From Inquilinus ginsengisoli_A (GTDB lineage Bacteria > Pseudomonadota > Alphaproteobacteria > DSM-16000 > Inquilinaceae): a stretch of 64,000 nt of DNA. Under the pieces are notes generated by a model. That model did no database searches. It was not told the origin of the DNA and was given only the letters and a program-made list of their open reading frames with translations. This document shows, in pieces, positions 8,567 through 16,229 of the stretch (its first letter is position 1; the number at the start of each line of letters is the position of its first letter). The stretch spans positions 3,579 through 67,578 of the forward strand of contig NZ_JAVDPW010000020.1 in NCBI RefSeq assembly GCF_031453975.1, written 5' to 3'. A program made the translations under genes and the position numbers.

Positions 8567-9304
8567 TCAGCTTTTCAGGCGGTCGAGCAGGCGCCGGAAG
8601 GCAGCCCAGACACCGCGCTGCTTGGCCAGTTCCCGTCTCTGCCACTCCTTGTACGGCACGAGAACGACATCGCCCTCGTCGGGTTCGTCGGTCTCATCCC
8701 GATGCGTCCGCGGCTGCCACTCATCCTCCCGCGAAGCCCGGGCGTCATCGTCCTGGTCAGCCAGATCTCGATACATCTGCCTCTGCCATTCTTCCCGCAA
8801 CTCGGGGACGTACGGGCCCTCGATGGTCTCGTCCCGGTACCACTGCCATTTCTTGGGATCCAGGACCCAGTATTGCAAAATGCGGCGCGGCACACTGGTC
8901 ATGCTCGGGCCGGGCGAGCAGCATCCGATATTGGGCGGGTCGCCGTAATCCAGCGTGCCATCCTGAAGCTCATCGGCAAGAGATTTTCCCAGCCGCTGAC
9001 TCTCGGTATTCGTAATGCCGGTTATGCATACAGAGAATACACTGTCACAGCTTTGACATGAAATCAGGACCAGGGCAGCCTGCTTGGCATAGATATTCGC
9101 AGCCATGTTCGGATGGAAATCGCAATATCTTGGCACCCTTTTTTCATCGAACCATTTCGGACTCTGCTTTGTCAGGGATCTGATATCCCGATAATCGTGG
9201 TACAATTCAAATCGCCCTTCCTTATATCTCCCGAGCAGATCTGGACCGCCCAGGCCAGCTGTCAATCCGGGGGCAATCGACCGCTTCCGAGAGCCGAGCG
9301 CCAT
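8567..9304 (-). CDS. Conserved hypothetical protein with paired Cys/His motifs
   Basis: No function recognised. The product is about 245 residues. Its middle part has what looks like a metal-binding arrangement: YCDFHPN, then CQSC about 28 residues later, then GDPPNIGCCSPGP. The C-terminal third is charged, rich in Asp, Glu, Arg and Trp (WQWYRDE, EEWQRQMYRDL, YKEWQRRELAKQ), and is probably helical. DNA at about 8880-9240 is visibly poorer in GC than its neighbours, which suggests transfer. The start is uncertain: ATG 9304 lacks a good ribosome site, and the recognisable part begins near RYKEGRFELYHDYRD. It sits alone between the PAA regulators paaR-like and paaX and is not obviously part of that pathway. 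Confidence 0.6.
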   Translation of the reverse strand: MALGSRKRSIAPGLTAGLGGPDLLGRYKEGRFELYHDYRDIRSLTKQSPKWFDEKRVPRYCDFHPNMAANIYAKQAALVLISCQSCDSVFSVCITGITNTESQRLGKSLADELQDGTLDYGDPPNIGCCSPGPSMTSVPRRILQYWVLDPKKWQWYRDETIEGPYVPELREEWQRQMYRDLADQDDDARASREDEWQPRTHRDETDEPDEGDVVLVPYKEWQRRELAKQRGVWAAFRRLLDRLKS

Positions 9305-9425
9305 GTCCAGTTTGGAGCGGACCGGCCATTGCGGTCCAGGGGCGGCGACACGGGGAGCGGGCACCATGCCTTCACCAACCCGGCCACCATTTGCGCCACA
9401 GCGGATTGCCGCTATTCCTAGCGTC

Positions 9426-10292
9426 ATGCCCACCACCGCCCTGCGCCTGATCCTGCAGACCCTGAAGACCGAGCCGTCGCGGACCTGGTCGATCATCATC
9501 ACCCTCTATGGCGACGCCGTGGTGCCGCGCGGCGGGTCGCTGTGGCTGGGCACCCTGTCCGCCTTCCTGCACACGATCGACATCGGCGACGGCGTGGTGC
9601 GCACCGCGATGTCGCGGCTGGCGGCCGATGGCTGGCTGGAGCGCAGCCGGGTCGGCCGCAACAGCTTCTACCGCCTGGCTGACAAGGGGCGAGAGACGTT
9701 CCGGTCGGCGACGCAGCACATCTACAACGCCCACCCGCCGGCCCCGGGCCGCGGCTTCGAGCTGGTGCTGCTGGGCACCGGGACGGAGCGGGAGGCGGCG
9801 CGGACGGCGCTGCAGGAGGCCGGCTTCGGCGCCGCGGCCCCGGGCGTCTGGGTGGCGCCGGCCGGCACCGCGATCCCGCCGGCGGCGGCGGATGCGCTGC
9901 GCCTGGACGCCGCGGCCGACACCGACACCGGCCGCCGGCTGGCGGCGCTGAGCTGGCCGCTGGACGAGACCGCCGCCGCCTATCGCCGCTTCCTCGCGGC
10001 GTTCGGCCCGCTGCGGGAGGCGCTGGCGGCCGGCGAGGCCCTGTCCGAGCTGGACAGCTTCATCGCCCGCATCCTGCTGATCCATGGCTGGCGCCGCATC
10101 ATCCTGCGCGACCCGATCCTGCCGGCCGACCTGCTGCCGCCGGACTGGCCCGGCGCCGCCGCCCGCGCTTTGTGCGCCGACCTGTACCACCGGCTGTTGC
10201 CGGCTTCCGAACGCTGGCTCGACGCCCACGGCCAGACCGAATCCGGCCCCCTGCCCCCACCCGGCCCGGAGCTGCAGGAGCGGTTCCGGTAG
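9426..10292 (+). CDS. paaX: PaaX-family transcriptional regulator of phenylacetate catabolism
   Basis: A 288-residue PaaX-type repressor. It has the N-terminal winged helix (LYGDAVVPRGGSLWLGTL; VVRTAMSRLAADGWLER) and the PaaX C-terminal domain (WPLDETAAAYRRFLAAFGPL; ILLIHGWRRIILRDP, LPPDWPG). E. coli PaaX represses paa promoters and is released by phenylacetyl-CoA. Start ATG 9426 gives the same N-terminal spacing as E. coli PaaX; ATG 9366, with GGGAG 8 nt upstream, would add 20 residues and cannot be excluded. It is followed by a palindromic repeat and then by paaA in the same direction. Coexistence with a TetR regulator in one cluster suggests two-level control. Confidence 0.9.
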   Translation: MPTTALRLILQTLKTEPSRTWSIIITLYGDAVVPRGGSLWLGTLSAFLHTIDIGDGVVRTAMSRLAADGWLERSRVGRNSFYRLADKGRETFRSATQHIYNAHPPAPGRGFELVLLGTGTEREAARTALQEAGFGAAAPGVWVAPAGTAIPPAAADALRLDAAADTDTGRRLAALSWPLDETAAAYRRFLAAFGPLREALAAGEALSELDSFIARILLIHGWRRIILRDPILPADLLPPDWPGAAARALCADLYHRLLPASERWLDAHGQTESGPLPPPGPELQERFR

Positions 10293-10305
10293 GGCGCCAC
10301 CCCTT

Positions 10306-10393
10306 CCCGTCATTGCGAGCGCAGCGCAGCAATCCATGGCGCCGCCTGGCATGGATTGCTTCGTCGGCTTCGCCTCCTCGCAATGACGAAGAG
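10306..10393. repeat. Intergenic palindromic repeat, copy B
   Basis: Same family as 2953-3047. The left arm (10306-10338) starts CCGTCATTGCGAGCGCAGCG. The right arm (10350-10393) holds ATGGATTGCTTCGTCGG and ends CTCGCAATGACG. The loop is only about 11 nt, so it can form a strong hairpin. It lies immediately after paaX and just before the paaA promoter, and may insulate the two transcription units. Confidence 0.85.
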
Positions 10394-10409
10394 GGTAGCG
10401 CCGCCTCAA

Positions 10410-10455
10410 TATGTTACGAAAAATCTTGACGATCAATTTTCCTGTGACATATACT
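10410..10455 (+). promoter_or_regulatory. paaA promoter with candidate PaaX operator
   Basis: A good sigma-70 promoter: TTGACG at 10426-10431, an 18-bp spacer and TATACT at 10450-10455. Arms TATGTTAC (10410-10417) and GTGACATA (10444-10451) form an inverted repeat (7 of 8 positions) that brackets the -35 and touches the -10. E. coli PaaX sites are also long-spaced inverted repeats over the promoter, so this is the best candidate for the PaaX site. That assignment is inference. The paaA start codon follows 32 bp downstream of the -10. Confidence 0.7.
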
Positions 10456-10486
10456 CTTCCCAAGGTCAGGGAGGATGCTGGACGCC

Positions 10487-11488
10487 ATGTACACGCAAGC
10501 CCTCAACGCCACCGCCGACGCCACCCCCCGTCCAAACGCCAAGGGGCCGGTCGAGGACGCAGCCCTCGCCGCCCGGTTCCAGGAGCGGGTCGATGCCGAG
10601 GAGCGGATCGAGCCGAATGACTGGATGCCCGAGGCCTATCGCAAGACGCTGACGCGGCAGATCTCCCAGCACGCCCATTCCGAGATCGTCGGCATGCTGC
10701 CCGAGGGCAACTGGATCACCCGCACCCCGTCGCTGCGGCGCAAGGCGGCGCTGCTGGCCAAGGTGCAGGATGAGTGCGGCCATGGCCTGTACCTCTACGC
10801 CGCAGCGGAAACGCTGGGCACGGCGCGGGAGGAGCTGGTCGACCAGCTGCTGTCCGGCCGCGCCAAATACTCCTCGATCTTCAACTACCCGACCCTGACC
10901 TGGGCCGATATCGGCGCCATCGGCTGGCTGGTCGACGGCGCCGCGATCATGAACCAGATCCCGCTGTGCCGCTGCTCCTACGGCCCCTATGCCCGCGCCA
11001 TGATCCGGGTGTGCAAGGAGGAGAGCTTCCACCAGCGCCAGGGCTACGAGATCATGGTCACCCTGGCCCGCGGAGCGCCGGAGCAGAAGGCGATGGCGCA
11101 GGACGCGCTGAACCGCTGGTGGTGGCCCTGCCTGATGATGTTCGGGCCGCCGGATGGCGACAGCCAGCACAGCGACACCTCGACCAAGTGGAAGATCAAG
11201 CGCTTCTCCAATGACGAGCTGCGCCAGAAATTCGTCGACGCCACCGTGCCCCAGGCCCGGTTCATCGACCTGACCCTGCCCGACCCCGACCTCCGGTTGA
11301 ACCCCGAGACCGGGCATTGGGACTACGGCACCATCGACTGGAGCGAGTTCAAGCAGGTGCTGGCCGGCAACGGCCCCTGCAACCGCGACCGGCTGGCGGC
11401 CCGCCGCAAGGCCCATGACGACGGCGCCTGGGTGCGCGAGGCCGCCCTGGCCTTCGCCGCGAAGCGCCGCGCCCGCGCCGCCGCCTGA
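10487..11488 (+). CDS. paaA: 1,2-phenylacetyl-CoA epoxidase subunit PaaA (catalytic)
   Basis: A 333-residue diiron oxygenase subunit that epoxidises the ring of phenylacetyl-CoA as part of PaaABCE. Diiron ligand regions are visible: DECGHGLYLY, and EESFHQRQGYEIM in the second half. The CoA-binding KWKIKRFSNDELRQKFVD segment is typical. Length matches the family (about 310-330). GGGAGG lies at 10469-10474; ATG 10475 touches it with no spacing, so ATG 10487 was chosen, although its spacing is 12 nt. First gene of paaABCDE, behind the promoter at 10426-10455. Confidence 0.97.
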   Translation: MYTQALNATADATPRPNAKGPVEDAALAARFQERVDAEERIEPNDWMPEAYRKTLTRQISQHAHSEIVGMLPEGNWITRTPSLRRKAALLAKVQDECGHGLYLYAAAETLGTAREELVDQLLSGRAKYSSIFNYPTLTWADIGAIGWLVDGAAIMNQIPLCRCSYGPYARAMIRVCKEESFHQRQGYEIMVTLARGAPEQKAMAQDALNRWWWPCLMMFGPPDGDSQHSDTSTKWKIKRFSNDELRQKFVDATVPQARFIDLTLPDPDLRLNPETGHWDYGTIDWSEFKQVLAGNGPCNRDRLAARRKAHDDGAWVREAALAFAAKRRARAAA

Positions 11489-11504
11489 CCCCGGAGGATC
11501 CAGC

Positions 11505-11792
11505 ATGACCAGCCAGACCATTCCGCTCTGGGAAGTCTTCATCCGCAGCCGCAACGGTCTGGCGCACAAGCATGTCGGGTCGCTGCACGCGGCCGACACC
11601 ACCATGGCGCTGCAGGCGGCCCGCGACCTCTACACCCGCCGCGGCGAGGGCCTGTCGATCTGGGTGGTGCCGTCCAACGCCATCACCGCCTCCGACCCCG
11701 CCGACAAGGGCATGATGTTCGAGCCGGCGGCCAGCAAGATCTACCGCCACCCGACCTTCTACGACGTGCCGGACGAAGTCGGGCATATGTGA
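11505..11792 (+). CDS. paaB: 1,2-phenylacetyl-CoA epoxidase subunit PaaB
   Basis: A 95-residue small subunit of the PaaABCE epoxidase, thought to bridge or position PaaAC. It shows the family hallmarks: the N-terminal WEVFIRSRNGLAHKHVGSLH, then ADTTMALQAARDLYTRR and SIWVVPSNAI. GGAGG lies 8 nt before the ATG. It begins 16 bp after paaA and its TGA shares one base with the ATG of paaC, so the pair is translationally coupled. Confidence 0.96.
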   Translation: MTSQTIPLWEVFIRSRNGLAHKHVGSLHAADTTMALQAARDLYTRRGEGLSIWVVPSNAITASDPADKGMMFEPAASKIYRHPTFYDVPDEVGHM

Positions 11793-12562
11793 TGGCCACC
11801 AGCTCTATCACCGTCGCCGAGACGCCGCTGGTCCGCTACGCCCTGGCGCGGGCGGACGACGCCCTGATCCTGGGCCACCGCCTGTCGGAATGGTGCGGCC
11901 ACGCGCCGATGATGGAAGAGGACATGGCCTTGGCCAATATCGGGCTCGACCTGATCGGCCAGGCCCGCGCCCTCTACGCCTATGCCGCGGAGGTCGAGGC
12001 CGCCGGCAATGACGAGGACGGCTACGCCTATCTGCGCGACGTCGGCCAGTACCGCAACCTGCTGCTGGTCGAGCAGCCGAACGGCGACTTCGCCCGCACC
12101 ATCGTCCGCCAGCTGTTCTACTCCGCCTTCGCCGACCCGTATTGGCGGGCGATGATGGCCTCCACCGACCCGACCCTGGCGGCGATCGCCGCGAAGTCGG
12201 AGAAGGAGAGCGCCTATCACCTGCGGCACAGCGCCGAATGGGTGATCCGCCTGGGCGACGGCACCGAAGAGAGCCATGCCCGGGCCCAGGCCGCGGTGGA
12301 GGAGCTGTGGCCCTACACCGGCGAGGCCTTCGAGCCGGATGACGGCGACCTGGTCGGCCGCGGCGTCGCCATCGGCCCGGCAGGCCTGCGCGAGACCTGG
12401 TCGCGGACCGTGGCCGAGATCCTGGCCGAGGCGACGCTGACGGCGCCGGCCCCCGGCTGGATGCAGCGCGGCGGCCGCGACGGCCGGCACAGCGAACATC
12501 TCGGCCACCTCCTCAGCGAGCTGCAATACCTGCAGCGCAGCTTTCCGGGGGCGAAGTGGTGA
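11792..12562 (+). CDS. paaC: 1,2-phenylacetyl-CoA epoxidase subunit PaaC (structural)
   Basis: A 256-residue ferritin-like helical subunit that forms the stable heterodimer with PaaA. Typical segments are ILGHRLSEWCGHAP, EEDMALANIGLDLIGQARAL, RQLFYSAF and KEKESAYHLRHS-like AKSEKESAYHLRHSAEW. The ATG at 11792 overlaps the paaB stop; a GTG at 11789 is a weaker alternative. It ends in a GTGA overlap with paaD. Length is within the usual 250-260. Confidence 0.96.
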   Translation: MATSSITVAETPLVRYALARADDALILGHRLSEWCGHAPMMEEDMALANIGLDLIGQARALYAYAAEVEAAGNDEDGYAYLRDVGQYRNLLLVEQPNGDFARTIVRQLFYSAFADPYWRAMMASTDPTLAAIAAKSEKESAYHLRHSAEWVIRLGDGTEESHARAQAAVEELWPYTGEAFEPDDGDLVGRGVAIGPAGLRETWSRTVAEILAEATLTAPAPGWMQRGGRDGRHSEHLGHLLSELQYLQRSFPGAKW

Positions 12563-13257
12563 CGAGGTCCGGAGCCTCTCCCATTCCTTCCGAGTCCCCC
12601 CTCCCCTTGCGGGAGGGGGCTAGGGGGAGGGGTCTGCAAGCGTCCGCGTGCGAAGAGTCCCTGTCCTCCGCGGCGTCCGGATCAGCTCGGCTCGCCCCTT
12701 GGTCGGCTCAGGCGGAAACAACCCCCTCCCCCTACCCCCCTCCCGCAGGGGGAGGGGGGACTCAGAAAGAAGCCGCGGAGGAGTTGCGCCAGCGCGCCTG
12801 GAACGCCGCGGCCACCGTGGTCGACCCGGAGATCCCGGTGCTGACCATCGCCGATCTCGGCATCCTGCGCGACGTGGCGGTGCATGACGGCCGGGTCGAG
12901 GTGGCGATCACCCCGACCTATTCCGGCTGCCCGGCGATGAGCATGATCGGGCTGGAGATCGAGCTGGCGCTGGAGCAGGCGGGCATCGCCGGCGCCCGGG
13001 TGCGGACCGTGCTGTCGCCGGCCTGGACCACCGCCTGGATGACCGTGGAGGGCCGCCGCAAGCTGGCCGAATACGGCATCGTCCCGCCGCAGGACGGCGG
13101 CGGACGGCGCGCCCTGTTCGGGGAGGACACGGTCCCCTGCCCGCGCTGCGGGTCGGTCCACACCGAGCGCCTGTCGGAATTCGGCTCGACCTCCTGCAAG
13201 GCGCTGTGGCGCTGCACCGACTGCCGCGAGCCGTTCGAGTATTTCAAGTGCCACTAA
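12559..13257 (+). CDS. paaD: PaaD, maturation factor of the phenylacetyl-CoA epoxidase, with an in-frame N-terminal insertion
   Basis: The conserved part (about residue 73 onward, 160 residues) is a normal PaaD. It has an MIP18/DUF59-type fold (VVDPEIPVLTIADLGILRDV; TPTYSGCPAM) and a C-terminal zinc-like module CPRC...C...CTDC...CH. PaaD is needed for Fe-S or diiron maturation of the epoxidase system. The GTG start at 12559 forms a GTGA overlap with paaC. Between the start and the conserved domain lies a 172-bp palindromic element (12592-12763) read through in frame, which adds about 60 low-complexity Ser/Pro/Gly/Ala residues. TTG 12784, directly after GGAGGAG, could be an internal start that bypasses it. 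Confidence 0.93.
   Translation: MTRSGASPIPSESPLPLREGARGRGLQASACEESLSSAASGSARLAPWSAQAETTPSPYPPPAGGGGTQKEAAEELRQRAWNAAATVVDPEIPVLTIADLGILRDVAVHDGRVEVAITPTYSGCPAMSMIGLEIELALEQAGIAGARVRTVLSPAWTTAWMTVEGRRKLAEYGIVPPQDGGGRRALFGEDTVPCPRCGSVHTERLSEFGSTSCKALWRCTDCREPFEYFKCH
12592..12763. repeat. Palindromic element inserted inside paaD
   Basis: Two arms of about 42-43 bp (12592-12633 and 12721-12763) are inverted copies with only a few differences; each has the form GAGTCCCCCCTCCCC...GCGGGAGGGGG. They enclose an 87-bp unique loop. The whole element has an open frame continuous with paaD. It looks like a small non-autonomous repeat of the CCCCTCCCC hairpin class seen between genes of high-GC alphaproteobacteria, but here it is within a coding region. 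Confidence 0.85.
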
Positions 13258-13273
13258 CGGCCGGGAGCCGCCG

Positions 13274-14365
13274 ATGTCCACGCCGCGCTTCCACCGCCTG
13301 ACCATCCGCGACCTCAAGCGCGAGACGGCCGATGCGGTCTCGATCGCCTTCGACGTGCCGGACGGGCTCGATGCCGACTACCGCTTCACCCCCGGCCAGT
13401 ACCTGACCCTGCGCGCCACCATCGACGGCGAGGATCTGCGCCGGTCCTATTCGATCTGCTCCGGCCCCGACGATGCCGAGCTGCGGATCGCGGTGAAGCA
13501 GGTCGAGGGCGGTGTGTTCTCCCGCTGGGTCAACGCCACGCTGAAGCCCGGCGACGCCATCGAGGTGATGACCCCGACCGGGCGCTTCGGTGTGCCCCAT
13601 ACTCCGGAGACCGGACGGATCCATGTCGGCTTCGCCGCCGGGTCGGGCATCACCCCGGTTCTGTCGATCCTGCGCGGCGTGCTGAGCCGCGAACCCGACA
13701 GCCGCTTCTTCCTGTTCTACGGCAACCGGTCGACCGAGGAGATCGTGTTCCGCGAGGCGCTGGAGGAGCTGAAGGACCGTTTCATCGGCCGGCTCTCGGT
13801 GTTCCATGTGCTGTCGCAGGAGGAGCAGGATCTTGCCATCCTCAACGGCCGGCTGGACGCCGACAAGGTCCGCCGGCTGTTGCGGCTGGTGGTGCCGGCC
13901 GAAGCCGTCGACCATGTCTATCTCTGCGGCCCCGAGGGGATGAGCCACGAGATCGAGGCCGCCCTGGCGGAGATCGGCGTCGCGCCCGAGAAGGTGCATG
14001 TCGAACGCTTCGTCTCGGCCTTGGGTGGCCGACCGCGGCCGAAGCCCCCCCTCTCATCGTCCGGCGCGCCGGCCCCCGACATGCCCAGCCGGATGGCGGC
14101 GCTGACCGTCGACGGCAAGCGCCGCGAGGTGCCGGTGGCCGAGGGCGAGAGCATCCTGGACGCAGCACTGCGCGCCGGCATGGACCTGCCCTATGCCTGC
14201 AAGGGCGGCATGTGCTCGACCTGCCGCGCCCGGCTGGTCGAGGGCGAGGCCGAGATGGATGTGAACTATTCGCTGGAGCCCTGGGAACTCAAGGCCGGCT
14301 TCATCCTGACCTGCCAGGCGCACCCCAGGACCGACCGGGTGGTGGTGGACTACGACCACGTGTGA
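13274..14365 (+). CDS. paaE: Phenylacetyl-CoA epoxidase reductase PaaE
   Basis: A 363-residue NADPH-dependent reductase that feeds electrons to PaaABC. Residues about 5-100 are the FAD domain (RRSYSICS), about 110-240 the NAD(P) domain (GFAAGSGITPVLSIL; LFYGNRST; YLCGPEGM). The C-terminal 90 residues are a plant-type [2Fe-2S] ferredoxin with CKGGMCSTC and a last Cys in ILTCQAHP. All cluster cysteines are present. It starts 16 bp after paaD behind GGGAG. Last gene of paaABCDE; a toxin-antitoxin pair follows after 83 bp. Confidence 0.97.
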   Translation: MSTPRFHRLTIRDLKRETADAVSIAFDVPDGLDADYRFTPGQYLTLRATIDGEDLRRSYSICSGPDDAELRIAVKQVEGGVFSRWVNATLKPGDAIEVMTPTGRFGVPHTPETGRIHVGFAAGSGITPVLSILRGVLSREPDSRFFLFYGNRSTEEIVFREALEELKDRFIGRLSVFHVLSQEEQDLAILNGRLDADKVRRLLRLVVPAEAVDHVYLCGPEGMSHEIEAALAEIGVAPEKVHVERFVSALGGRPRPKPPLSSSGAPAPDMPSRMAALTVDGKRREVPVAEGESILDAALRAGMDLPYACKGGMCSTCRARLVEGEAEMDVNYSLEPWELKAGFILTCQAHPRTDRVVVDYDHV

Positions 14366-14448
14366 GTTCAGACCGGCGATACCCGGACAAGCCGGCCAAA
14401 GACGCCCCAGGATGGCCATCGGGCCGGATCGAGCCTATATTGAGGGGT

Positions 14449-14628
14449 ATGACGAAGCCCGTTCAGATCGATCCGCCTGAGGATCCCGAGATCGCCGCAA
14501 AGCGTGTCGCGATCCTCGAAGGCATCGCATCTGCCGACGCCGGCAAGGTCGTCCCGTATGAGGATGTGCGGCGTTGGCTGCTGTCCTGGGGCACCAAGGA
14601 CGAGCTGCCGCCGCCTGAATGTCCGTAA
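14449..14628 (+). CDS. Antitoxin of a type II RelE/ParE-like system
   Basis: A 59-residue acidic protein. The segment ILEGIASADAGKVVPYEDVRRWLLSWGT is the characteristic C-terminal region of small antitoxins of the ParD/RelB-like group, with a 'gK(V/I)v..EdV..WL.SWG' pattern. It starts at ATG 14449 behind GAGGGG and overlaps the toxin gene by 10 bp, the usual antitoxin-first order. The antitoxin is expected to bind and neutralise the toxin and repress the shared promoter. It lies between paaE and the convergent paaK, with no relation to phenylacetate evident. Confidence 0.82.
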   Translation: MTKPVQIDPPEDPEIAAKRVAILEGIASADAGKVVPYEDVRRWLLSWGTKDELPPPECP

Positions 14629-14888
14629 TCCTCACTGCGGATGCCTTGGCTGACTTGGCGAGCATCCGGGCCCATATCGGTGAGCACAACCCGTTTGCCG
14701 CAACCAGGATCGCAATCCAGATCATCGCGACCTGCGATCGTCTCGAATATCTTCCTGAGCGCGGTCGGCTCGGCATTGTCCCGGGGACCCGCGAACTCAC
14801 AGCCATGTGGCCCTATGTGATCGTCTATCGGATCACACCGGCCGCCGTGGAGATCCTCCGCATCTGGCACGGAGCGCAGGATCGCTGA
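14619..14888 (+). CDS. RelE/ParE-family toxin
   Basis: An 89-residue protein of the RelE/ParE fold: LTADALADLASIRAHI at the N-terminus, LEYLPERGRLG in the middle, and the C-terminal VIVYRITPAAVEILRIWHGAQDR, which carries the conserved Arg and the final His-Gly-Ala-Gln-Asp motif typical of ParE-like toxins. Members either cleave mRNA on ribosomes or poison gyrase; sequence alone does not settle which. The ATG lies inside the antitoxin gene, 10 bp before its stop, so translation is coupled. Convergent with paaK, 23 bp apart. Confidence 0.87.
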   Translation: MSVILTADALADLASIRAHIGEHNPFAATRIAIQIIATCDRLEYLPERGRLGIVPGTRELTAMWPYVIVYRITPAAVEILRIWHGAQDR

Positions 14889-14911
14889 CGCCAGCGAGGA
14901 AACCGGTCCCG

Positions 14912-16213
14912 CTACCCCTTCGGCCGCTTGTCGATCACCCGCTTGGCCTTGCCGGCGGAGCGTTCGATCGACCCCGGGGCCTGGATCACCACCCGCGCCG
15001 AAACCCCGATCGTGTCCTTGATCCGCGCCGTCAGCCGCTCGGCATGGACAGCCAGGCCCGACCCGTCCCAGGCCTCTGCCCGCGCCTCGGCCAGCACCGT
15101 CATCTCATCCAGTCGCCCCGGGCGACTGAGCTCGATCAGGAAATGGCCGCCGCACCAGTCGCAGGCCAAGAGCGTCTCCTCGATCTGGGTCGGGAAGACG
15201 TTGACGCCGCGCAGGATGATCATGTCGTCGGACCGGCCCGTCACCTTCTCCATCCGCCGCATGCCGGGCCGGGCCGTGCCGGGCAGCAGGCGGGTCAGGT
15301 CGCGGGTGCGGTAGCGGATGATCGGGAACGCCTCCTTGGTCAGCGAGGTGAAGACCAGCTCGCCGATCTCGCCATCCGGCAGCCCCTTACCGGTGACCGG
15401 GTCGATCACCTCCGGCAGGAAATGGTCCTCCCAGATGTGCAACCCGTCCTTGGTCTCGACGCATTCCTGGGCGACGCCGGGGCCGATCACCTCCGACAGG
15501 CCGTAGATGTCGGTGGCATCAAGGGCGAAGGCCTGTTCGATCTCCTGGCGCATGGCGTTGGTCCAGGGCTCCGCCCCGAAGATGCCGAAGCGCAGCGAGC
15601 TGTCGCGCGGGTCCAGCCCCTGGGCGCGGAAGCCGTCAAGGATCGCCAGCAGGTAGCTCGGCGTCACCATGATGATGTCGGGCCGGAAATCGGTGATCAG
15701 CTGGACCTGGCGCTCGGTCATGCCGCCCGACATCGGCACCACGGTGCAGCCCAGCCGTTCCGCCCCGTAATGGGCGCCCAGGCCCCCGGTGAACAGGCCG
15801 TAGCCATAGGCGACATGCACCATCATGCCCGGCCGGCCGCCCGCGGCGCGGATCGACCGCGCCATCACCGTCGCCCACATGTCGAGATCGGCCTGGGTGT
15901 ACCCGACCACGATCGGCTTGCCGGTGGTGCCGGAGGAGCCGTGGATGCGGGCCAGCCGCTCGCGCGGCACCGCGAACAGGCCGAAGGGGTAGTTGTCGCG
16001 CAGGTCCTGCTTCACCGTGAACGGGAACCTGGCGAGGTCGGACAGGTCCCGGAAATCGGACGGATGCACCCCGGCCGCGTCGAAGGACCGGCGGTAATGC
16101 GGGACGTTGTCGTAGGCGTGGCGCAGCGACCAGGCCAGGCGCTGGCGCTGCAGCGCCATGATCTCGTCGCGCGACGCCCGTTCGGCGTCGTCGAGCCCTG
16201 GGATCGTCGCCAT
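14912..16213 (-). CDS. paaK: Phenylacetate-CoA ligase PaaK
   Basis: A 433-residue adenylate-forming ligase that makes phenylacetyl-CoA from phenylacetate, ATP and CoA, the entry step of the pathway. Visible motifs are the P-loop GSSGTTGKPIVVGYTQ (about residues 93-108), FGAEPWTNAMR, the DIYGLSEV core, and the C-terminal RGVNVFPTQIEETLL and GKAKRVIDKR segments. Length is right for the family (about 430-440). ATG 16213 has GGGAGG upstream. Third gene of the paaG-paaI-paaK operon, 16 bp after paaI. Confidence 0.97.
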   Translation of the reverse strand: MATIPGLDDAERASRDEIMALQRQRLAWSLRHAYDNVPHYRRSFDAAGVHPSDFRDLSDLARFPFTVKQDLRDNYPFGLFAVPRERLARIHGSSGTTGKPIVVGYTQADLDMWATVMARSIRAAGGRPGMMVHVAYGYGLFTGGLGAHYGAERLGCTVVPMSGGMTERQVQLITDFRPDIIMVTPSYLLAILDGFRAQGLDPRDSSLRFGIFGAEPWTNAMRQEIEQAFALDATDIYGLSEVIGPGVAQECVETKDGLHIWEDHFLPEVIDPVTGKGLPDGEIGELVFTSLTKEAFPIIRYRTRDLTRLLPGTARPGMRRMEKVTGRSDDMIILRGVNVFPTQIEETLLACDWCGGHFLIELSRPGRLDEMTVLAEARAEAWDGSGLAVHAERLTARIKDTIGVSARVVIQAPGSIERSAGKAKRVIDKRPKG

Positions 16214-16229
16214 CGTCCCCTCCCTGTGC

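Noticed and set aside
8422..9061. Plus-strand frames opposite the hypothetical gene at 8567-9304
   Set aside because: The minus-strand product has coherent Cys/His motifs and a normal residue mix, while the plus-strand frames do not.
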